Positions 1-13,300 are shown, counted from the first letter of the stretch. The stretch is 64,000 nucleotides of DNA from Lamellibrachia columna (GCA_963662155.1 OY759263.1:2979595-3043594); one strand, 5' to 3'. Notes: generated by a model not told the origin, from the sequence alone. Program-made: numbers and translations.

Positions 1-129
1 ATAAATTGTACACCAAAACTAGATGGACACACTGCACTCGTGTCCAAAGCTTGCATCTGATTGGCTATTTGCTATCCTCACTAGCCATGTGTCGCCAGGA
101 GGTGTTAATCTCAGTTTGTCACAATTCTG

Positions 130-625
130 GTTGTTGTTTAGACCCGGAGTTGTTGTTTAGACCAGGAGTTGTTGTTTAGACCCGGGGTTGTTGTTTAGAC
201 CAGGAGTTGTTGTTTAGATCCAGAGTTGTTGTTTAGATCCGGGGTTGTTGTTTAGACCAGGAGTTGTTGTTTAGACCTGGGGTTGTTGTTTAGACCAAGA
301 GTTGTTGTTTAGACCTGGGGTTGTTGTTTAGACCTGGGGTTGTTGCTTAGACCCGGGGTTGGTTTTTAGACCCGGGGTTGTTTAGACCAGGAGTTGTGTA
401 GACCCAGGGGTTGTTGTTTAGACCCGGGGTTGTTGTTTAGACCAGGAGTTGTTGTTTAGACCCGGGGTTGTTGTTTAGACCCGGGGTTGTTGTTTAGACC
501 CAGGGGTTGTTGTTTAGACCCGGGGTTGTTGTTTAGACCCGGGGTTGTTGTTTAGACCCGGGGTTGGTTTTTAGACCAGGAGTTGTTGTTTAGACCCGGG
601 GTTGTTGTTTAGATCCTGGGTTCCC
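130..625. repeat. 19-bp minisatellite
   Basis: About 26 tandem copies of a 19-bp unit, gttgttgtttagacccggg, with ccagga and cctgggg variants and a few short units. The array has no coding content. It ends just before a possible terminal exon of a gene at 742. Confidence 0.95.
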
Positions 626-741
626 AAACTTTCTCAGCTCAATGGCCCAAAATGTTCAACTTCTGTCTGGGTAGATTTTATGATGTTGGGTCCAAACTTG
701 AATAGTAGACACATTGAATGATGTGACATTTGTTGCTACAG

Positions 742-840
742 CAAAAGAAGAAGCCACGAAAGACAAGTCAGACAAAGGCTCCCGCCGACACGAAGAAGGG
801 GAAAGGAAAGGGAACGGGAAAAGGCAAAGGGAAGAAATGA
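742..840 (+). CDS. possible last exon of an upstream gene, Lys/Gly-rich C-terminus
   Basis: After an acceptor-like tract (tttgttgctacag) one frame reads 32 codons to a TGA. It gives a very basic tail: it begins QQKKKPRKTSQTKAP and ends in alternating Lys/Gly (KGKGKGTGKGKGKK). Such tails are common at the C-termini of nucleolar, ribosomal or RNA-binding proteins, but nothing here identifies the protein. The other frame across the stretch (Glu/Arg-rich, open from 714) is an alternative reading. No preceding exon lies within the 740 bases to the left, so the gene would enter from outside the window. Short length and low complexity keep this tentative. Confidence 0.3.
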   Translation, partial: QKKKPRKTSQTKAPADTKKGKGKGTGKGKGKK

Positions 841-1243
841 TTTCCACAACCCCAAATATGTTCCCGTGTCACATGGCGAGACTGTTAGCAGGTCACACAG
901 TTGCATTTCGAAGTAACCACTGGCATTTTGAGTGTGAGCACATTGATGCAGCTGTGACGTATTTTCTGCCAGACAGGACTGGGCCAGTGCCAGAAAGGTA
1001 GCCCAGAGATGAGATGACTTGAATGACAACCACAGAAGACATTAAATGTGAAGAACATGGATGTAACTTTCATGATGAAGTAATTCAGTATTGTCAGGTG
1101 AGATCTCTATCCACTGCAGTGTCTGTACAGACTGTAATTGCTACACTAGTGGTAAATGTGTAGTTAACAGAACACTGGCATATTCTGCATAACACAGAGT
1201 CTTCTATTAGTTTGTGTGTTCATTGAACTGTGTGTGTGTGTTC
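841..1243. other. no recognisable feature
   Basis: Unique-looking sequence between the possible terminal exon and the hAT-like element. It ends in a TG-rich stretch whose last eight bases (gtgtgttc) form the left target duplication. Confidence 0.5.
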
Positions 1244-3686
1244 CAGGGATGGGTTTAAGTACTTGTGTACTTAAGTACAGCAAGTACTGTACTTGTACTT
1301 GCCATTTTGCTGAGTGCAGTACTTGTACTTGACCGTCAAAGTACTTGGACTTAGCAAGTACTTTCCCTAGTACTTTTTTATGTTTTCGTTAAATATTTGG
1401 CTCTATCGAACTCATACTCAATGTACTCAGATTTGACGAGTACATTACCAGTAGAACTGAGTGCTTTCTCAATACATTACCAGTAGAACTGAGTGCTTTC
1501 TCAATACATTACCAGTAGAACTGAGTGCTTTCTCAATATATGCTGTGAAAATTAATTTATTTGTAGTTAACAAAATGAAACTTTCCTGAAGTATTTGAAT
1601 GTTCAGCTATTTTTTTAAATACTTTTTTTACTTCAGGTTGATTACCCCCTTACTATCCATACACAGTACACCCCCATTCTCCAATAACCATGACTATGAT
1701 ACCCAAAAAAGGCAGCTGGCAGCATCTTTTCCCAGTCAGAAACACCCTGTTCAGCAAACAATTGTAGGCTACCAGTTCAGGCCATAATCTGTTTGTTTAA
1801 TTAAGCCACCAGAATGTCTACAAAGCGCCATTCATCAGTTAGCCATGAAATGCCTGTAATGCAGTCAGGAGACCATGCCACTTGGCACTGGCTGACAGTG
1901 CTAACTGCTAAGAACTGCCAGCTCAATCTTCCTCTGTAGAAGTAAGGTGACTCAAGTCAGACTGCCTCCTACACCAGTATAATCTAGTGCCAGCAATCTG
2001 GCTAAAAAGTACAAAGAGGATTTTGAGCCTGTTGTATTGGTGTGTGCTAACCCTCTCAACAACCAGAAGTCTAACATCAGAAAATATAAACTGCAAACTT
2101 CTAATATAAACACATTGCAACACTGCCTTTGTGCACCAAAAGTAGACAAACTGAACTGATGGATAAGCAAGTAAATTGGTCTCATGTGGTCTTTATTCAA
2201 AACAAGGACAAACAAACTATTCAAATTGCCACACATCCCCTTTGTTGCAATTTGGACTAATCTTTTCACCGCTACTCGTTTAAATGATGCACATGTTTAG
2301 GGGGTGTTCATTGGGGGGGGGTATTGTTTAGGCACTGGTAGACTAACTACAAAGATATTGGTTTATAGGGTATTATTATATAAAACTATGTGATTTATTA
2401 ATTGTTAACAAAGTTAAGCAGGGACTCCAGGCAAAAACTTATGAGTCATACCATGTCTGTATGTTTGTAAAATGGAGGCGTTTGTAAAACGTAACCATTT
2501 GTTTGTAGGGGTAGGCATTCGTTTGTCTTCAAGTATAAATAATATATTAGATATATTGTGATAAACCATAATTATATTGTATAGGTCTATGGAAAACTTC
2601 CCTACTGTACAAAGTCTGCATTATTGGACTATTGAACTATTGGAAATATTTTCGTTAAAAAAAATGCAACAAAATATGTGACAGTGATTAATTTAAGATG
2701 ATCCTTATAAATCAATTGATAAGACCAGAGTCCTGAGACCATAGGTAACATCTGAGGGCTCCAGATCTGGAGGACTCCTAACTGACCCTTGATTGCAATC
2801 GCTAACAATGACTCTAGTGCTTCATAACAATGAACTCAGTGTTGGATCAGTGAAGCCATGACACCTGTAGCATGTCTCATGAAGCCATGACTATAGTCTG
2901 GGTCTGAGACTGAGGGAGCAGAGATAGGAGAAATGCTAAGCAAAGAAATGTAGCCAGTGTGTTGTCAGGTAACAAATCCTCCTGTTGGTTGCTTCAGGTG
3001 ATATTGTTGATGAAATAAAGTTTTTTTTTACAGTTTTCCTCATACAAAAATCTTATCAACTGCCATTGCATATTCACATGTTGCGGAGTTATATAAATTA
3101 GATTAACTAATAATTTTTTCCGTTTAAAATATATTTAATATTTATCAAATATGTACTTGTACTCGTGAGAATGTATTTGTACTAATACACAGCTTTTAGC
3201 AATGTCGTAATCAGCTTTTAGCAATGTATTTGTACTAATACACAGCTTTTAGCAATGTATTTGTACTAATACACAGCTTTTAGCAATGTCGTAATCAGCT
3301 TTTAGCAATGTACTTGTACTCATGAAAATTTACTCGGCCCCAGGTCTGAAAGGGAAGGAGCAGCATAAGCACTTACAGACATATCAGCTGATATTTAGCC
3401 AATGAAGCCCTGCAATCTGTTCAGATATGTTGATGGTAAATACCTGGCGCCGCAGACATGCAAGCATATGCACAATACTGCAGCTTTTGTCATTTCATCG
3501 CTTTGACCGTCAACATTATGAAACATGTAGCGTACATGTAGCGTACTTGACTAAAATTTTCAAAGTACTTTGTTTTAATTTTTCACAAAGTCCTTGTAGT
3601 TGCCTATATTTTTTAGACGAGTACTTGGACTGAAAGGACTTGTACCTGTATTTAAGTACATTGCCCATGTACTTGACCCATCCCTG
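1244..3686. mobile_element. non-autonomous hAT-like DNA transposon, complete, 8-bp TSD
   Basis: The element begins CAGGGATGGGTTTAAGTACT and its right end, reverse-complemented, begins CAGGGATGGGTCAAGTACAT, so the terminal inverted repeats match perfectly for 11 bases and imperfectly beyond. It is flanked on both sides by gtgtgttc (1236-1243 and 3687-3694), an 8-bp target duplication as expected for the hAT superfamily. Subterminal regions are full of AAGTACTTGTACTT-like motifs, typical of transposase binding regions. Inside are a 32-bp tandem triplication (about 1450-1540) and repeats of cagcttttagcaatgt (3190-3310). No transposase-like frame is present, so it must have moved in trans. Caution: the left flank is TG-rich, which slightly raises the chance of a fortuitous duplication. 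Confidence 0.85.
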
Positions 3687-3694
3687 GTGTGTTC

Positions 3695-3941
3695 ATAGAA
3701 CTGTTTATGTGTGTGTTCATTGAACTGTGTGGGTGTTCATTGAACAGTGAGTGTGGGTGCGCGTGTTCACCTGTGTCCACGTTTGTTTGTTTGTTTACCA
3801 TACCTGCAGTGATAGGGTGATCTCAAAACAGTTCATGACTTGATACAATCAGCTACATTAATAGTGATGCAGTGGCACGTTGTACAACCAGTGATGTTTT
3901 GAACCCCAGCTAAGCACGACTGTTGGGATTATGGGAGTGCA

Positions 3942-3973
<32 letters not shown>

Positions 3974-4424
3974 TGAGTCGAGTGTGTGAAGACTACAAGC
4001 ATGACTACAATGTTGTGGTTCTCAATATGCTGTACGTAGACAGCAGTAATAAACTTGTAAGACACGATCTCGACAACGTGTTCTATTTGACACAGGAATA
4101 TGCACTCTCTGATGAAGTGACTTCATGGTAATCTGGCATTTTGTTGAAACTTCACAAATTATTTCCAGAATTGTGTACGTGCATGCGGAGACAGTTTGTG
4201 GTTTTATGGAAACAGGATCAGTGATGAAGAAAGAAAACCAAAATGGCCGACCGGACTTTGGGGAGGAGAGCAGCAACTATTTATCACAATCAAAAAGAGG
4301 GACAGCAGTGCCAGTGGTTAGCTCATTTGCACTTGGGTAGAGTCAATCGCCCCCACTGGGGGTGGAGTTCCCTGCTCAAAAACTGACTTATCTATTTGAC
4401 ACTTCCAAACCCAGTCCAGAACTT
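3695..4424. other. intergenic, with a short GTGC microsatellite
   Basis: Contains degenerate gtgttcattgaactgtg copies near 3700-3760 and a (gtgc)n run at about 3942-3974. A short Lys/Glu-containing frame with an ATG at 4206 is discussed under rejected items. Nothing else is recognisable. Confidence 0.5.
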
Positions 4425-4740
4425 GAGTTTTAAAACTGATACACACTAACTGTTTCGCGTATGCATTCCATCTGCATATTGTCATCAAGAAGCAGAAGAA
4501 ATCTGATCCAAATAATTGAATAGGATAAGTTTTTCATCTAATAGTAGGCAGTGTTTTAAAAAATTAACACACGCACAATGTCACGTGATGGTACGGTTTT
4601 CATCCCAAAATGTCATAATTTTATATTTACCTGGGGTATGCATCATGATTGTCAAGTAATTTTAGTGACATACGTATAATAATTATTACTTGCAAATTAC
4701 GCGGTTATTACGTGTGTGTATTGCATTTTACAAATGTTCC
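4425..4740. repeat. dispersed repeat, copy 1
   Basis: Shares a series of blocks with 20335-20440 plus 21200-21650: AGTTTTAAAAC, CTAAC(T/C)GTTTC(G/A)CGT, ATTCCAT, TCAAGAA(G/A)CAGAAGAAAT, TCCAAATAATT and, further on, ATTGTCA(A/G)GTAA(T/C)TTTAGTGA. The two are diverged copies of one non-coding interspersed repeat. I could not define its ends or class. Confidence 0.6.
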
Positions 4741-5877
4741 AAATATCTGAGACGAGTTAGTTTTTGGTCCACTGGACCTACACCCCTGCTTCATGGCACA
4801 TTTCACTATGCCTTACTATATGCCTTAGAGTTCTGGGTTCATCGCCTGAACTACACAGTGGTAAAAATCTGGCTTTTCAACATTGTGAAATATGTATCCC
4901 TGGTTAATTGGTTGATTATGTTAATATCAGTCCTGTCTCTTTAATTGGACATAGCCAAACCACTAAGGACGACATGCACCCTGGCAATGAACACCCTTGC
5001 TCCACCTAATTGCAGGTCAGTAAAGGGTAGACTGGTTGGGCAAGAATTACAATGATGCATATCTCATTCAAAAAAATTTAGAATTTTGTTATTTAGCCTT
5101 TATTTTATATTAAATATTGATAATAGAGATCACAAAGTACGCACTCATGCACGCATGCACACACGAAAAGCAACAATAACAATGCATGTAAAGAGTATGG
5201 AGAGATGCATCCTTGTTAATTCTTGTCCAGCCTTTACTTGCCCTCTGTTTATGTGGCCCTATTACAACCCTCCATAGCCTCCGTTACCCAGGCTCTGTGC
5301 TGTGGAGCCACTGTTTTTCGCACACAACATCACCTGGATGGAATGTATACATTTCATATGTAGGCACCCAGATTCTGGGCGCATACATAATTAGCTAATT
5401 ATAATGTCATCCGGGCATTTCGCTAATTCATAAAATAAATTCACTTTTATCAGTCTATATGATGCAATTCGATTTAACTTATATTGACACAACTGTCAGA
5501 CTGAAGTTAAATTGGGTGAAAAAATGGTTAACTGAGCACAATGAGCGCTCAGGGTTACACTAAATAACCAAGAATTAAATATTGAGAAAATCTGCAAAAG
5601 TGAGACGGTCAAAAACAATTGTACAATCCAAAAACAGTCTTCATCATCCCAGACCAAACCAAACTAGAAAGGGAAGCTGACATTGCTTTGTGGGTTCAGT
5701 TAAAAGAAACAAGACAAAAAGCCCAAACAGCAGGTTCAAAACCAGAACTGGTCAGATTGTGAGCATCTCACCAAACCAAACCTAGTAAGCCAACAATCAG
5801 CTTCAAAAAAGAAGACACTTGTAAATATGTACTATTCTTAAAAAAGGAAAGGACACTTTACCACTAAAAATATACTC
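4741..5877. other. no recognisable gene
   Basis: AT-rich sequence without a supported exon. From about 5570 it runs into sequence directly upstream of a LINE endonuclease fragment and may be the 5' part of that element. Confidence 0.4.
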
Positions 5878-5961
5878 GATGTGCAATGCCTAAGAAGCAA
5901 ATTTACACAACTGGAAGTTCTTATATCGGAGGAAGATCCAGACATTATACACAGTGAAAGA

Positions 5962-6998
5962 CAGGGAGGAGTACTACACACCAGGCACATACACAGTGGA
6001 AGACGGAGGAGTACTACATACAAGGCACATACACATGGGAAGACAGGGGAGGAGTACTACACACAAGGCACATATACAGTGGAAGACAGGGAGGAGTACT
6101 ACACACAAGGCACATACACAGTGGAAGACGGGAGGAGTACTACACACCAGGCAAATACACAGGGGAAGACAGGGAGGAGTACTACACACTAGGCACATAC
6201 ACAGTGGAAGACACGGGAGGAGTACTACACACCAGGCACATACACAGGGGAAGACAGGGAGGAGTACTACACACAAGGCACATACACAGTGGAAGACAGG
6301 GAGGAGTACTACACACCAGGCACATACACAGTGGAAGACGGGAGGAGTACTACACACCAGGCACATACACAGTGGAAGACAGGGGAGGAGTACTACACAC
6401 CAGACACATACACAGTAGAAGACAGGGGAGGAGTACTACACACCAGGCACATACACAGTGGAAGACAGGGGAGGAGTACTACACACCAGACACATACACA
6501 GTGGAAGACAGGGGAGGAGTACTACACACCAGGCACATACACAGTGGAAGACAGGGGAGGAGTACTACACACCAGACACATACACAGTAGAAGACAGGGG
6601 AGGAGTACTACACACCAGGCACATACACAGGGGAAGACAGGGAGGAGTACTACACACAAGGCACATACACAGTGGAAGACAGGGAGGAGTACTACACACA
6701 AGGCACATACACAAGGGAAGACAGGGGAGGAGTACTACACACACGGCACATACACAGGGGAAGACAGGGAGGAGTACTACACACCAGGCACATACACAGT
6801 GGAAGACAGGGAGGAGTACTACACACCAGGCACATACACAGTGGTAGACAGGGGAGGAGTACAACACACCAGACACATACACAGGGGAAGATGTGGAGGA
6901 GTACTACACACCAGACACATACACAGGGGAAGATAGGGAGGAGTACTACACACCAGGCACATACACAGGGGAAGACAGGGGAAGAGTACAACACACCA

Positions 6999-7050
<52 letters not shown>

Positions 7051-8355
7051 GGAAGACAGGGAGGAGTACTACACACCAGGCACATACACAGTGGAAGACA
7101 GGGAGGAGTACTACACACCAGGCACATACACAATGGAAGACAGGGAGGAGTACTACACACCAGACACATACACAGGGGAAGACAGGGGAGGAGTACTACA
7201 CACCAGACACATACACAGTGGAAGACAAGGGAGGAGTACTACACACCAGGCACATACACAGTGGAAGACAAGGGAGGAGTACTACACACCAGGCACATAC
7301 ACGGTGGAAGACAGGGGAAGAGTACAACACACCAGACACATACACAGTGGAAGACAGGGAGGAGTACTACACACCAGGCACATACACAGTGGAAGACAAG
7401 GGAGGAGTACTACACACCAGGCACATACACGGTGGAAGACAGGGGAAGAGTACAACACACCAGGCACATACACAGTGGAAGACAAGGGAGGAGTACTACA
7501 CACCAGGCACATACACAGTGGAAGAGTACTACACACCAGACACATACACAGTGGAAGACAGGGAGGAGTACTACACACCAGACACATACACAGGGGAAGA
7601 CAGGGGAGGAGTACTACACACCAGACACATACACGGTGGAAGACAGGGGAGGAGTACAACACACCGACACATACACAGTGGAAGACAGGGGAGGAGTACT
7701 ACACACCAGGCACATACACGGTGGAAGAGTACTACACACCAGACACATACACAGTGGAAGACAGGGAGGAGTACTACACACCAGGCACATACACGGTGGA
7801 AGAGTACTACACACCAGGCACACACACAGGGGAAGACGGGAAGAGTACTACACACCAGGCACATACACAGGGGAGGAGTACTACACACCAGGCACATACA
7901 CAGTGGAAGACAAGGGAGGAGTACTACAAATCATGCACATACACGGTGGAAGAGTACTACACACCAGGCACATAAACAGTGGAAGACGGTAGGAGTACTA
8001 CACACCAGGCACATACACAGGGGAGGAGTACTACACACCAGACACACACACAGGGGAGGAGTACTACACACAAGGCACATACACAGTGGAAGACAGGGAG
8101 GAGTATTACACACCTGGCACATACACATTGGAAGACAGGGGAGGAATACTACACACCAGGCACATACACAGGGGAAGACAGGGAGGAGTACTACACACCA
8201 GGCACATACACAGTGGTAGACAGGGGAGGAGTACAACACACCAGACACATACACAGGGGAAGATGGGGAGGAGTACTACACACCAGACACATACACAGGG
8301 GAAGATAGGGAGGAGTACTACACCCCAGGCACATACACAGGGGAAGACGGGATGA
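5962..8355. repeat. about 42-bp minisatellite (2.4 kb) inside the LINE endonuclease
   Basis: About 57 copies of a unit built from gaggagtactacacaccagg, cacatacaca and gtggaagacaggg. Copy lengths vary between about 25 and 43 bp, mostly through ggg/gggg changes and loss of the gaagacaggg part. All six frames stay partly open, giving overlapping Thr/His/Tyr-rich or Cys-rich shadow frames on both strands; I do not consider any of them a gene. A CA-dinucleotide run interrupts the array at about 7001-7048. Confidence 0.97.
7001..7048. repeat. CA dinucleotide microsatellite
   Basis: An uninterrupted run of about 24 CA dinucleotides, grown from the cacacacc part of the surrounding minisatellite unit. 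Confidence 0.95.
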
Positions 8356-9059
8356 GTACTACTAATAAAAAGATAATTTAAACCCAACACTATTCATACC
8401 TGGCAATACAGAGGCAGAAATCTTATGGGTTAACAATATCCCCACAGCCTAATATACACTGGCAAGTTGGAGTATGCTATAGGCCAGAAGAATATCAGAC
8501 ACAGATGTTACAAAAGATAAACAATTCAATAAATACAATAGAAAATTCGAATTGCTTCCTTGGCGACTTTAATTTTAGAAAGATAGATTGGTCCAAAGGG
8601 GAGGTAATAGCCAACTAGAGAAAAGTTTCATTGATACTCTAGATGAAAACTTTTTGGTTCATATGGCAGATAAAACAACCAGAGGTGATAACATCCTTGA
8701 CCTTGTATGAATTTCAGACCGCAGTTGTATAGACAAACTTGAAGTAGAGGAAATTTTTACTCTAAGTGATCATAGAAGTATTAAGGTACTGCTAAAATTT
8801 CCGGACAAAGCTATAGAGGTCCAGACCTATTAAATGTAACTATTTAAAACAATTGCTTAGATTTTGATATTCACTTAAATACAAGTAAGAATAAAAAAAT
8901 AAGCATAAAATGTTTTAATACAAGTATATTAAAAAAAAATCTTAAGAACTATACTTAAAAATAAGTTCAGTAATACACGTGAAACTAAAAGAATGACCAT
9001 AAAAATGCTAAGAAACTAATATATACAATAACTAATGCATGTTCATAACATGTCCTCAT

Positions 9060-9340
9060 CGGTGAGTTATAAAAAAGCTTGTTTAAAAGTGTTTTAAACA
9101 CTTGTAGTGATGTCGCTGTCCTGAGGTTTTAAACTGTTCCATAGAACGGCTATGCAAACAGCGAAACGGCGATCACCATGTGTAACAGTTTGTGAAGCCG
9201 GTACGAACAAAAGCGCTGGCAGCGAGGGAGATCGTTGAGTTCTGTTAATGGGGCAGTAGCTAATTAACTCAGCCAGGTAGTCCGCGGCGCCAGACCATTT
9301 ATAGCACAAGTAAAAAGAAGGACTTTGTAAATCGTTCACA
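9060..9340 (-). pseudogene. LINE reverse transcriptase C-terminal fragment
   Basis: Minus-strand frame with ADYLAELISYCPINRTQRS, then VTHGDRRFAVCIAVLWNSLK and, after a frame change, an FKTLLNKLF-like end. This is the conserved C-terminal tail of L2/CR1-like LINE reverse transcriptases (GDRxFSVxxPxLWNSLP...FKxxLKxxLF). The polymerase domain itself is absent. The more upstream minus-strand frame (to about 9556) shows no recognisable domain. Confidence 0.65.
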
Positions 9341-10128
9341 AATGAACGGGCAGCCTGTATAAATGCTGCAACACGGGTGTAATGTGTTCGTGTTTCCTTG
9401 TACGGGTAATGGAGCGAGCAGCACAGTTATGTACCTTTTATAAATTTTGCAGCTACCTAATTCCATATTACATGTAACAACTAAAGAGGTGGGCCGAGAT
9501 CGACTTGGGCCGAGATGGACGTGATCCCTGGGCCCTGGCACTGCGGTTGCGGCCAAACTCTTCTCGGCGAATTTACGAGGTCGATATTCGTAAATAGATA
9601 ACGTTCAATTATGTCTAAACATTGCGATTAATTAAAACACATTTAACCATTAAATAAAGACGAAAAATCCGAACTACAAATAATCATTAATTTGCACAAA
9701 ACATCTGAGTACGAAAGTAAAAACTAAATTAGTCAACCAACATTCCCTATTATCCTTCTGTAATCTCGACTTGTTTGAGCATTTGCTGAACGAATTTTGC
9801 AATATAATATTGCCGTGAATTGTGGTATTCCATGTCAAATAAATCATTACGATAATCCACTTTAATCTACTTAAATATAATCATTTGTGTCACGTTTAGT
9901 TGTTAATTAAAGAAGTTTAAGCATTTTAGCTTCTGCTTCGTTGTGAATGTTATTGTTTTCGACGTTTTGTTTTTAACTTGAATCTCCAAAAAAGTTCTCA
10001 ATGGAAAGCAGGCATTCATGTGAACAGTTTGCGGCAAAGGTAATTGCACATCAAACGTTGTCCAAAGTTCTTAATTTCTGTCTTGTACAGTTTTTCTGAG
10101 TATCCAGCAACAAACGGTTCAATTATGT
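9341..10128. other. no recognisable feature
   Basis: AT-rich, stop-rich sequence on both strands between two LINE remnants. A short duplication, gggccgagatcgacttgg / gggccgagatggacgtga, lies at about 9492-9525. Confidence 0.5.
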
Positions 10129-10340
10129 CAAATCAAATCATATTTATTGTAACTCTACAATATATACAAATCAAACCAAACCAAGGTAAACCCTATATGA
10201 TAATGTAAAGAGAACAATAGGGGAAGAACATTATACAATGTTATACTCCCTAGTATATATTTCAATACATATATCATAGTATTAAACACAAAAATAGCGT
10301 GCAGGTGTAGAAAACGAACAAATTGTGATTGTGATACATG

Positions 10341-13300
10341 TTATATATTGACATCATTGTGTAATATAAATTGCTTAAGTATACATTTGTAGTTTATTAT
10401 TGAATAAGAAGTAAAGTTGAGTCTTGTGTTAAAATAATTCCAAATTATAGCACCCTTAATTCTTACAGAACGAAGTCTTATTTCTAAAGTTGCCAAGGAT
10501 ATGTGTATTTGTGTAGATTGTCTTGTATTGTAGCTATGAACATCTTGATTAAGTTTAAACATATTACCAAAAATTGTTGGTAGAAGACCACTGTTGTATT
10601 TATACATAAACATTTGTATTGAGTAGACATAGTTGTCTAAACGTTAAGATGTTTAGTAGTTTAAAGATAGGTTTTGTATGAGTTGATATATTAGCTGATA
10701 CGAGCATTCTCACCGCTTTCTTTTGAACCTTTATAATACTTAAACAATATGAGTCAAATGCACCACCCCACACTTCAATACAATATGTCAAATGAGGGAA
10801 TAAAAACGAGTAATATAAGGTGACCAAGCATGGTCTAGTTAAAAATCTTTTGGCTTTGTTGATAATGCCTACCCCTTTAGAGATTTTACATTTAACTTTG
10901 TTAATATGTTCAGCCCAATTAAGTTTGTTATCAATAGTAACGCCAAGAAATGTTGTAGAGGATACTTGTTTAATAGCATTATCATTAATTTCAAATTTTG
11001 TCGGTTTGATAAGTTTTCTGTTAGAAGTACTAAATATCATGTATTGGGTCTTATCAATGTTTAGAGATAATTTGTTAGCATTTAACCAAGCTACAAGTTT
11101 TTTTAGTTCAATATTCATTTTGTTAGCTATGTCATCCAATTGATCACCCTGTATGAATACACTAGTGTCATTGGCAAATAATAAGGAGAAAAGAATATCT
11201 GAGACATTAGCAATATCATTGATATATAATAGAAACAGCAATGGCCCCAGTATGGAACCTTGAGGCACTCCACAAGTAATAGAGAGTTTAGTTGAGCTAG
11301 TGTTATTGTAATACACATATTGACTTCTATTAGATAAATAACTTTTAATCCAGTCATTGGCTAAGCCACGTATACCATAACATTGGAGTTTTTGACACAG
11401 TATCTCATGGTCAACAGTATCAAATGCTTTAGATAAATCTAAAAACACCCCTAGCACAAATTGTTTGTTTTGTAGTGCTTCTGATATTGTGTCTACAATG
11501 GTCATTAGTGCCATGCTAGTGGAGTGATTTTTTCGAAAACCAAACTGATATTTGTACAGAATGTTATACTTATTAATAAAATTTAACAGCCTGTTATACA
11601 TTAGTCTTTCCAATATTTTAGAGAAACTTGGTAATATTGAAATTGATCGGTAGTTAGAAAATATTTTTTTTCCTTAGATTTGTAGATAGGTATTACCTTA
11701 GCTATTTTTAACTCATCTGGGAATATTCCAGTATTTATAGAGAGATTATATAAATATGTTAATGGTTTAATAAAGCTTTTTTTAATTACTTTACTGGAAA
11801 TATCATCCCATCCAGGACTAGATATTTTGAGAGAGTTTACTATTGCTGATACCTCATTTTCAGTTACCGGTTCAAGATATATAGTTTTAGTATTGCTGTT
11901 TTTCATGTATGACATAGGGTCTGTTTGGTTCTGTGGAATCTTTTTTGCTAGGTCAGAGCCAACATTTACATAGAACTTATTAAAACATTCGCTTATTTGT
12001 TTTTTATCTAATGTTACTACTTTGTTGACGATGAATTTTGTCTGCGTTATACGTTCATGTTTCTTGTTTATTATTTCTTTTAAAAGGGACCAAGACTTTT
12101 TAAGGTTATGCTTATTTTCTTCAAAGAGAGATGCGTAATGTTCACGTTCAGATTTCCTTAGTAAGCCATTCAACTTACTTTTGTATACTTTATATTTAGT
12201 TTCATTATATCTTGTGTTTTGTCTCACATATTTAACATATAGTCTATTCTTCTCTTTTATTGAGTTTTTTAGCCCATATGTTAGCCATGGTTTCCTATTC
12301 TTGTAGTTAAGCTTGATTGTTTTTATGGGAAAGCAGTCATTGTATTCTCGCAGTAGTGACTTATAGAATACTGAGTAGGCTGTTTGACAATTATTTGTGT
12401 ATGTCATAATATCCCAGTCAAGATTTTGCATGTTATTATAAAATGTATCTATATTTGCCTGGGAAAAGTTTCTGTTTGTTGTGTATTTAAGATTGTTGGT
12501 TAATTTGCAATTATTATCAATGAGAAATATTGGGAAGTGGTCAGATATATCTGTATACATAATGCCCTGGAGCATGATTTTATGATTATTTGTAAAAATG
12601 TTATCAACTAATGTTGCCGATTGATTAGTTACCCTTGTTGGTTTATTTATTAATGGAATATAAGAGTGTAAAAACATCAAGTTTAAAAAGTTACATGTTG
12701 GTGCATGTACTTCATGGTTAAACAGATTAATGTTAAAGTCACCCATAATGTAACATAATTTGTTTTCATTGTTAAGAATATCAAGTATATTAGACATTTC
12801 ATCAATACATTTGTTTATATCATTGTTTGGCGGTCTGTATATGACACCAACTATAATATCTTTACCATATGAATTACTATCTTTATGAATCTCTATAAAC
12901 TGACATTCTATGTAATCATTTAATTTAGTAACATCTAATCTAGTGTGGTATGCAATATTGTCTTTAATGTAGAGGGCAACACCACCACCAACTTTAGTGT
13001 GCCTATAAATATGTTCTGGTTTGTATCCTGGTAAATCACAACTGTTGACATTGTAGTCTTGACACCATGTTTCGCTTATACCAATAACCGAAAAATTATG
13101 ATTTAGTACATGGAGATACTGATCCAATTCATGTAGATGTTTACTAATACTTCGAATATTAATGTGTAGTAAAGAAAACATTTTGTTCATTGTTGACAGT
13201 TGAGAACATTTGTTAATAAAAGTGTCTTCAACAAAGTAGTCACAGTTATTTTGTACGGCTGAGTAAACGTTATTAAAATATTGCAAATCCGGATCATTAT

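Larger units (their letters stand above)
5878..8830 (+). pseudogene. LINE endonuclease fragment split by a minisatellite
   Basis: The frame reading LRSKFTQLEVLISEEDPDII (5890-5949) matches the start of the apurinic endonuclease domain of CR1/jockey-type non-LTR retrotransposons. The following conserved step (about I-T-E-T-W) is missing and a 2.4-kb minisatellite takes its place. After the array the domain resumes at about 8397 (IPGNTEAEILWVNNIP), shifts frame, and continues with VGVCYRPEEYQTQM and FLGDFNFRKIDW, the strand carrying the catalytic Asn of the family. Past another frameshift it reads ADKTTRGDNILDLV, a stop, and LSDHRSIKVLLKF, the C-terminal SDH motif. No reverse transcriptase follows. 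It is a dead 5' fragment with at least two frameshifts and in-frame stops. Confidence 0.8.

Noticed and set aside
714..1001. 95-codon plus frame over the possible terminal exon
   Set aside because: Its Glu/Arg-rich start overlaps the Lys/Gly-rich frame in another register, and the remainder looks random. The acceptor-plus-stop reading at 742-840 is a little better, but also uncertain.
4206..4340. Possible first coding exon of the zinc-finger gene (METGSVMKKENQNGRPDFG...)
   Set aside because: The frame looks protein-like, but there is no good donor (gttagc only), no conservation evidence, and an 11-kb gap full of mobile elements before the next exon.
5954..8390. Thr/His/Tyr-rich and Cys-rich repeat proteins on both strands
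   Set aside because: Translations of the 42-bp minisatellite with variable unit length; the frames overlap and cover all registers.
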